A DNA stretch of 64,000 nt from Tubulanus polymorphus (taxonomy: Eukaryota; Nemertea; Palaeonemertea; Tubulaniformes; Tubulanidae). The number at the start of each line of letters is the position of its first letter. Positions within the stretch are counted from its first letter, which is position 1. Below are positions 57,624-64,000 of this stretch, piece by piece. The notes beneath the pieces were generated by a model. That model had not been told where the DNA came from. It saw nothing but the letters and a program-made list of their open reading frames with translations, and searched no databases. Location: contig NC_134027.1 of assembly GCF_964204645.1 (NCBI RefSeq), positions 11,954,485-12,018,484 on the forward strand, given 5' to 3'. The position numbers and the translations under genes are program-made.

Positions 57624-58025
57624 TTAGCAAAAATAATATACATGCATACTTTTAATCGCGCTGTTGTTTTAATTCACCATTAATTAATTATTACTCAAAC
57701 AATCAGTTAGATATCTGTCAATTCGACACCTGTGATAACAGTTTGTTTTGTAATTAATTGTGTGCTCAAACATGGCTGTCAACGTTTATAGTATTATATA
57801 AATAGAATCTAAATCCATGAACAAGCAGTTGAGTTTGAGACGAGTCTTGGAGCCTGATACATCTTGCAGGCAAATTCCCAAGCTACTCGATTGAGAATCT
57901 AAAGAATAAAATTGTCTACGTTTAGTGCTGAAAATTACTAGCTTTCTCATTGTTGCATAACTCAGGATTTAATCGTAGCTGGAGCTTCCCCGAAAGACGA
58001 GTTAGAACAACTAGTTTTGTTAAAT
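57624..58025 (+). repeat. Right LTR
   Basis: 402 bp with four substitutions against the left LTR, all in the last 170 bp. Followed by ATCT of the target duplication. Confidence 0.85.
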
Positions 58026-58029
58026 ATCT

Positions 58030-58265
58030 ATACCGTTGCCTTACTATAATAAGGCGTGGTGTTGCTGCATCCACCATCAGTGCTGAGTGACGGGTGGGTT
58101 CGAGTCCTGCTGGCTGCTTACAGTGTGCGGGCAACACTTCAACAGGCCTGAATGAAAATAAAAAAAAATCATAAAATCAAAAAATAGGGTTAGTCTTGGG
58201 AAACCAAGATCTGATCGACGCAAAGCCAAAACAAACGCACAAACAAACAAAAAGACAAACACATT
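58030..58265 (+). mobile_element. tRNA-derived SINE
   Basis: A Pol III B box, GGTTCGAGTCC (about 58088-58098), lies about 45 bp after a plausible A-box region (GGCGTGGTGTTGCTG). An unrelated body and A-rich tracts follow. It begins within a few bases of the LTR element's edge. Confidence 0.55.
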
Positions 58266-58491
58266 TTAAGTAAGGCGTCGCGACGTCCTGTTACATCCAA
58301 TTCTTTATCGGAACTTTAGAGCGGATGAATAAACAATTATCAACGCAAGGTATTTCTGCGATATCTTGAATTTGTTTGCAGTTTGAATTTAGCGCCATTC
58401 TCGCAAGATTCGCAAGATTATTAACAACAACCCGGAAGTAAAATCCAAGCCAGTTTACGAGCCCCTTTGCGCTGGCTTAATCGACGGAGAA

Positions 58492-61400
58492 ATGGAATTG
58501 AGTGTTTTGGGCTTTAGTGAGTTAGATTTCGAGTCGGCATGTTTTGCATTGTGTCATGAACCCCCGGCTCCAGGAGATGGCTACGAGTTTCTCTCCGTCC
58601 CACGGTCACTCGGCGTCACAGTATTTCGGAGTTTGGATCGGGTAATAAAACTCAGTATATACATGTATATATTTGTGTCTTTGACGATTTTTGTGAACCG
58701 GTTTCACTGTTTCGTTTTCTGTCACCGTCGGTCTGTGTGAACAGTATTTGACATCGACAGCGACACGTTCGAATGACAAGATATATTTAACATAACGTTG
58801 AACCGGCCAATTTTAGTGAATATTTCATACAAATATTTCATCGAATATTTCATTCTTGTTAAAAAAAATCAAAAATTTACATGGGAGATTTCATTGAAAA
58901 CTTGCTAGAAGTTCATAAAGTTCATATTCAATGCGAATGCAGATTTGATGATAGTGTATTGCATTGTTATTGTATTGGATCACGTGGATATTTTTTTAGG
59001 AAAAATGGCGGATGATCGAAGTCGGATTACGAATCGCTAGAGGATTATTGATTACATTTTCCAGAATCAACTGTCTCGGCACAAGCACGGAATATTAACA
59101 ATATTGCGATATCGAAAACATTCGTTTTGCTCTTTGAATTTTCGTATTGGCAATTTTTGCTGTTGTTTTAAGAAGTAGGCTAGGCCCATGTCGAGCTTTA
59201 CCTCCCATGGTTCCTTAATTACTCATGCATTCACAGCTGTCAAACAAATTATCAAACCACTATTTAATAAAAAAAATTTCCGGTAGTTGATTTTCCACAT
59301 TCTTAAGTTCTAAGTTTCTAAGTAATTTAGTTTTTAAGGTTTTGCTATTTTATTTTAAGGATTCGGGTATATTTCAATACAAGTTTTATGGCGTTTTGCC
59401 CGATGTATCTCCTGATGTTTGTGCACAAGTTTACGTGGATCTGGAATACAGAAAAGCCTGGGATCGAACCGTAAAAGGTAGCTACGTAGCTTACAATACT
59501 CCTATATTTTCAACTCGTTCGTTTTCAGCAGTCTGTTTAGGTCTGTTAGTTAACCCCACAACGATAATTATCTTAAGTTTCATGATATCTACTCATAGAA
59601 TTGAGTATTAGAATCAAACACTTTCTTTACCCACATATTTGTATCTTCACAGAGCTAGAATATATTCCAACGAGAATTGGCGCTGTTTACTTAGAAATGA
59701 AGTTTCCTTGGCCAATGTCTAACAGAGATGTATCCTTAGATATGATATAATTACACATTCTGTGTATAATTGCTGACAATTATATTCATGCAAGCCTTCT
59801 TAACAAAATTAGTATGTGTACGATCGTGAACTTCGGCAATTAGTATACAATGGTCGGACGGTTTGGGTGATGCTAGCGAAATCACTGACTCTACCTGAAG
59901 TACCAGAAAAACGAGATGTTGTGCGCGTGACTGATTTTGTGCAAACAATTGCCGTGACATCAGATGGTAATATGGGTTCAAAAGGTTATTACAAATTCTA
60001 ATTTACAATTTTACAGTAGACTCCCATTTTTTTTCGGTTCAGTAGGGACTGGGTTAATTATCGAACAGTTATTATTTAACTGCCGGAAGACTCTATGAAA
60101 CAGGTTAAGTTGTGAACATTTCATTGTATGCCTTAAAAATCCCGAAATATGGCAAGCGGTTTACAATCTTTGCTCCAGTCGCCCAATAGTTGGTTAGAGC
60201 GTGTAGTAACCATTTGATTCAAATGATTACTTCGAGGTTAGAGTCAACCAGCGGGTGGTTGACAAAGTGTTATCACGGGCCTAGGAAAGCCCATTGATAC
60301 CACGGCTTTTAAACGATTTTTATCTTTAACCAATTTTGGGCCACTGGACCCTGATCAGTACCGATCTAGTTATTTAAAAGCCTACAAGTAGCTCCCCAGT
60401 TCCTTGTGTTAGATCGATTTAGAACCAATAGATTAAATGATTTTCAGTTTTTTTCCAGCACATTGTGATTAATGTTTTTTGATGCATTGCAGTGTATATG
60501 AAAATCTTCAACAATCCCGGTGGTTCAATTCCAGTATGGCTGATTAACTCGCTGACCAAGGTGTGACATCTGTTAAGCTAGCGCTATGATTGCTGTGGTA
60601 TATTGTTTCTATACACCCACCGGCCTTCTAGAGTATTAGTTGATCCAACTCCATTCATCTTCTTATCTTTAAACATAATCTTAAATCCTGGATCCCAGGA
60701 GTTTGTCATGCGCATACTTCCCGGTGTTTGCAGGCCCGCCGTCATGCTTTCATGTACGTTTTTATTTAGTTCAACTGCGATCAAAATATACGCAACTTAG
60801 ATAAATTTTGTTTTGTTGAAAAAAAAACTGCGTCATTCACTTCAAAGCGCCATAAATCATCTGACTGCCACACCAAAATTCAAAGCCATGTATACTTTTC
60901 ACATGCGACCGTGACCGTGACCGAGGCTTGTCTCCGCGCAGTATTGGCCAGTTTTTGCTAAAGTATATCAATTATCCGTGCATAGTACAATAACCACACT
61001 CAAACGTGGTGAACGGACAATAAGATAAAACCCACTATGAACAAATTAAACGAATTTTAAAATCGAAAATTAATTAATTCAGAAAATATAGAATGTAGAA
61101 TACCCGACGTTTCGGTCTCACGAGAGATCATCGTCAGGTGGCGATGATCTGTAGGGTGAAATCGCAATTCGTGCATCCAGTGAAAGAAAGAAATTTCAAA
61201 ATTTCGAAAGATATTTTTCCAAGCTTTGATTATATGTAACATGCCATCGTCTACAAAATGCAGCTAAAAGATTGTTTGTTTCTCATCCTGTCCATGCTAA
61301 AGATGCCCGGATAAACCATTTGATTTCATGTCTGTACGTACCTAGAAATATGGACAACTTATACGTGTGTTTGATGAGATGAGTGTGTTGTCGTGCCTAC

Positions 61401-61690
61401 CAACCGACAAACACTGGTATATTATGCGCGATGAACTGACTCCCGAACCGTTCCGAAAACCTAGGCGTTAATCCAGCGAAAACCGGAAGTGTTCGGCGGG
61501 CGGGTTCCCGACGTTTCGTCCGACCCCACTCGGCATTTTGGCTTACGCATTGTTGGTTGATGTAAATAGTTGAATGATATCTGTTTTGCAGTCGGGTATT
61601 GCGCAGCATGTGTATCGGATGCAAGCAATTTGCCGAGGTTATCCTAGATATTTGGAATCTAGAATGCGACGCAGCGAACCTGGATATTAA
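58492..61690 (+). CDS. PCTP: Phosphatidylcholine transfer protein (START domain), complete, six exons
   Basis: PCTP/STARD2 carries phosphatidylcholine between membranes in the cytosol. Exons: 58492-58641, 59360-59477, 59653-59729, 59813-59984, 60493-60560 and 61592-61690, all with GT-AG ends and matching phases. They give 227 residues (human 214). Landmarks along the START fold: YKFYGVLPDVSPDVCAQVY, EYRKAWDRTVK, MKFPWPMSNRD, YVYDRELRQLVYNGRTVWV, VVRVTDFVQTIAVTSDG, NNPGGSIPVWLIN, and a C-terminal amphipathic helix QHVYRMQAICRGYPRYLESR. The last exon has a longer open frame (to 61805) in another phase, but only the chosen frame matches the family. Intron 4 holds a SINE and half a pogo-type MITE. 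It appears functional. Confidence 0.95.
60014..60110. repeat. Half of a CAGTAGACTC MITE in a PCTP intron
   Basis: TTTACAGTAGACTCCCATTT matches the left end of the 8616 element. The right end is degraded (GGAAGACTCTATGAAACAGG). Confidence 0.45.
60165..60375 (+). mobile_element. tRNA-derived SINE in PCTP intron 4
   Basis: CCCAATAGTTGGTTAGAGCG (A-box region) and GAGGTTAGAGTCAACC (B box with one change) are spaced about 50 bp apart, then a 120-bp body. Boundaries are approximate. Confidence 0.55.
60985..61560. repeat. Repeat with CCCGACGTTTCG motifs in PCTP intron 5
   Basis: CCCGACGTTTCGGTCTCACG with GAGATCATCGTCAGG (61107), and TTCCCGACGTTTCGTCCGAC (61505), resemble the end-linked motif often seen beside Penelope-like elements. 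No coding part is present, so this is only a hint. Confidence 0.35.
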
Positions 61691-61869
61691 TCCACTTGAT
61701 GTATTTGAAGTTATTGAGCCAGATGCCGACGAACTACCGTATGTAGGCAATGTATTTTTGGTGTTAGTGATGAAATGGAAACAATCAACTCAACGATCGG
61801 CATAATGTTATCAACAAATCCGGTGTATTCACTTAATTTTTAGGAGTTTTTGAGATTCGTGTTTTGTCT

Positions 61870-62010
61870 TTTTAGTCCACTTGGCACTCACGTCCCAGCG
61901 AGCTTTCGTACATGTTTCACCCGTCGCCCGCTCGTACGTTTGTTCGTCTGTCCGTAGTGGGAATCCAGTCATTTTGGGAGGTTTTAGAGACTCTTAAACC
62001 AATGGATTGA
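61870..62010 (-). mobile_element. Pearl/HINE-like 3' end, reverse orientation
   Basis: On the minus strand it reads CCAAAATGACTGGATTCCC, a CGGACAGACGAAC microsatellite, and a hairpin GCTGGGACGTGAGTGCCAAG ending GGACTAAAAA. These are the pearl-like tail landmarks with changes. The body is absent. Confidence 0.65.
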
Positions 62011-62035
62011 CTGGTCTCCCTAGGGCCTATTAGCC

Positions 62036-62572
62036 GGCGCTATTGCACTTTCGTACCCCCTCCAAATATCTTTTATTTCTGCATATTGATAATCAGGGAG
62101 ATCTTGGAATTTAAATCGGTAACTTCTCACCAAAACATTTACATTTTATGTCAAAATTCTTATATCTTGGGCTCTAACTCACATGTAAATTTGCCGAGTC
62201 GCGACGACGAACGACGCCACATTGGATGTCAATCAAAGACTGTAACACCGAAAAGTTATGGCATTCAAAGTTTGCAAAACCAAGTTTAATATCCCGTGTA
62301 TGGATGTATCATTTTAATGTGCTTTCGGCGCGAGTTTGATACTCGTAAACGAAATTATGTCAATTCTATTAGGTTTTTTTTTGCGAAATAATGATTGAGG
62401 CGCTAAAGGTGGTCGATCCGTCGTTTTGAATCGACGAAATCGGCCGAAAAGTATCAAAATTTTGACATTCGGTTTTTGTCAGAAGTATTGCATCTTTGTT
62501 CCCCAGACTTCCCCAATTAGTAATATGCAGAAATAACAATTTTGGGAGGGGGTCCAGAAGTACAATAGCGCC
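62036..62572. repeat. TIR element with GGCGCTATTGYACTT ends
   Basis: GGCGCTATTGCACTTTCGTA CCCCCTCC at the left pairs with the complement of GGCGCTATTGTACTTCTGGA CCCCCTCCC at the right, and TTATTTCTGCATATT continues the match. It is 537 bp and non-coding. Confidence 0.7.
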
Positions 62573-64000
62573 CATTTAGTTTTTTTCAGGGTTTGTCATT
62601 TACATTGTAATATGAGTGTTATACTTTGGAAAGGGATCTTGAACTCCAAAGGTTTGTTATCAGTACATTGTTTCGCAATCGGTGTCCATCTTAGTATTAG
62701 CAGTCCTCGTTTTTAGCTCGAAATGGTTTGGAGAAAAACATATCAACAGATTTTAAATTATCGTCTTGATATTCAATAATTGTTAGCAATGTCATAAACG
62801 ATGATATTGGTTTGGCTATCAGATGCCAATAATGACTGTATCAAAAAACATCGCCCGATCCGGAGTTGTTCATTGCATTTTGCATATTTCTACTGAATGT
62901 ATAACCTCTTTCAATGGAAGATTTTTGTAGAATGGATTAAAAAATGTTTTATTTCAACTGCCAGTCCATTCTGATCCTATAAGAACTTTATCAGGCATGT
63001 ACCACCAGGAACTAACTGCGCTTAGGCCAGGCATCTGATATCCTCTCAAGTCAAGTTGAAATAGGTATTGAGGGTTTACAGCCGATAGGTTTAGGTATCG
63101 AGGGTCTGAAGAAAAATATTTCCTGGCTAATGCTATAAACGTAAGATCCCGATATTGGCTGTATATCAAGACATAGATGTATATTTTATATCAATATAAG
63201 TTTTCTAAAAGTATATACATGTATATTTTTCAAATCTTTGTACATCATATTTTTTCCATCATATATGTATAAATATACTGAGTGTTATGTTTTATATTGC
63301 TTTGTATCAATCTACAAGCCAATGTTTATCAATTGAGGTGAAGTTTCGATTTTTTATGTACATTGAATCCTTTAAATGCTATATTTTTTCTTCTTTCTCA
63401 AGAAGTAATAAGAATGTTCACGTAAGAAAAACTTGATTTAATCTCGTTGTTTGGAATTCTGATTGCAGTGATTGAGCCCAAAGCTTTTAAATATGCCCAA
63501 CCAAAAAGAAATGTTTCGCTGCTCACTATCTTTCATCTTATGCGTTTTGCGCACACGCATTTGTGTTCATTAGAAATAAAGCCTAACACCCATAGACATA
63601 CGAAAATATGAAACGAAAAATAGTTCACGTTTTCTCTTTATGGTCAATCTCCAACCTTCATAATCTTGGATTTCTGGACGGATGACTCCAGGGAAAAGGG
63701 TCCATACACAATTCTACTGCTACGTAGATAATACAAGCCATATAGCGGTAGCCCGACATACAGAGCTGGCATTAGCCTTCGGAACACTCCCGGGGAGTTA
63801 ATAGATAAACTTTAAACTTTATTGTCAATGTATTACAAGTATTATAACGTGTCGTGTGCGTTTACGAGAAACGAGAAACATACTTTCGGGAACCCTATGT
63901 TTCTGAGATCAAACGTGTTTGATGTCAAGCCATTCGACGACCAGGAAATTATACGGCGACCGTCTGCAAATAGCGCACACCATGGAAGAAATGTGGTATC
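62573..64000. other. Gene-free end of the window
   Basis: AT-rich with no confident exon. A minus-strand frame at 63169-62954 (LSAVNPQYLFQLDLRGYQMP) has protein-like wording but no splice partners. GAGTTAATAGATAAACTTTAAACTTTATTGTC-like words near 63795 may be a retroelement tail. Confidence 0.35.

Larger units (their letters stand above)
52509..58025 (+). mobile_element. Young LTR element without pol, carrying sense and antisense cargo
   Basis: Direct 402-bp repeats at 52509-52910 and 57624-58025 differ at four positions (about 1%). TATCT (or ATCT) flanks both outer edges as a target duplication. A TGGTGGAGAACCC-type primer site follows the left LTR. A purine tract, GAAGGATAGTAAGGAAGGA, precedes the right LTR. 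The LTRs begin TTAGC and end TTAAAT, not TG...CA. Inside, sense frames give a gag-like zinc knuckle, a coiled-coil ORF and a small ORF. The antisense strand has a LINE ORF1 and endonuclease. I see no protease, RT, RNase H or integrase, so it must have moved with another element's enzymes. Confidence 0.85.

Noticed and set aside
61599-61805. Longer alternative frame over the last PCTP exon
   Set aside because: It does not match the START family C-terminus, whereas the shorter frame does and keeps the splice phase.
62954-63169. 72-codon minus-strand frame with protein-like wording
   Set aside because: No homologue recalled, no splice partners, and it lies in repeat-like sequence.

Overview
The window is nuclear DNA of an animal. 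It has spliced genes with GT-AG introns, tRNA-Tyr genes with short canonical introns, and very dense transposon debris. The most telling repeat family carries internal tandem units of about 155-170 bp, a GGAC microsatellite and a 3' hairpin. That matches the pearl/HINE (Helitron-related) elements described from bivalves, so a marine invertebrate, probably a mollusc or other lophotrochozoan, is the best guess. The species cannot be fixed from this sequence alone.

1-9.8 kb: two WD40 proteins with a C-terminal SOCS box lie tail to tail. One is cut by the window edge (+). The other is a two-exon gene (-) predicted at 417 residues. A transposase relic and several MITEs lie between them. Next is an unrecognised minus-strand gene (exons 9361-9196 and 8154-7978) whose first intron is about 90% transposon.

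9.8-24.7 kb: three tandem units of about 515 bp each carry one tRNA-Tyr(GUA) gene. Then come a pearl-like element, a MITE, an ADAT2 retropseudogene, a long stretch with few genes, a single-exon class A GPCR (20712-21761), and a nearly perfect 539-bp tandem duplication.

24.7-46.5 kb: a complete NFS1 (mitochondrial cysteine desulfurase) gene on the minus strand, 11 coding exons and 454 residues by my splice model. Its 12.5-kb first intron holds a three-layer nest: a pearl-like element broken by a Ty1/copia retrotransposon, which is itself broken by another pearl-like element. The same intron has a pearl-like element inserted into a pearl-like element, a large TIR element and a foldback element.

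46.5-58 kb: minisatellites, LINE relics, and a young LTR element (52509-58025; LTRs about 1% diverged, 4-5 bp target duplication) with no recognisable pol. Its sense strand carries a gag-type zinc knuckle, a long coiled-coil ORF and a small ubiquitin-like-looking ORF. Its antisense strand carries the 5' part of a LINE: ORF1 plus an apurinic-type endonuclease with its motifs intact, and no reverse transcriptase. This is the strongest candidate for something undescribed.

58-64 kb: a tRNA-derived SINE, then a complete six-exon PCTP/STARD2 (phosphatidylcholine transfer protein) gene on the plus strand, then more MITEs.

The host genes are not functionally linked. NFS1 supplies sulfur for Fe-S clusters, PCTP moves phosphatidylcholine, and the WD40-SOCS proteins are predicted ubiquitin-ligase substrate receptors. 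What unifies the window is layered transposition into introns and intergenic DNA. All splice models come from reading frames, GT/AG sites, phase and recalled family sequences; no searches were run.
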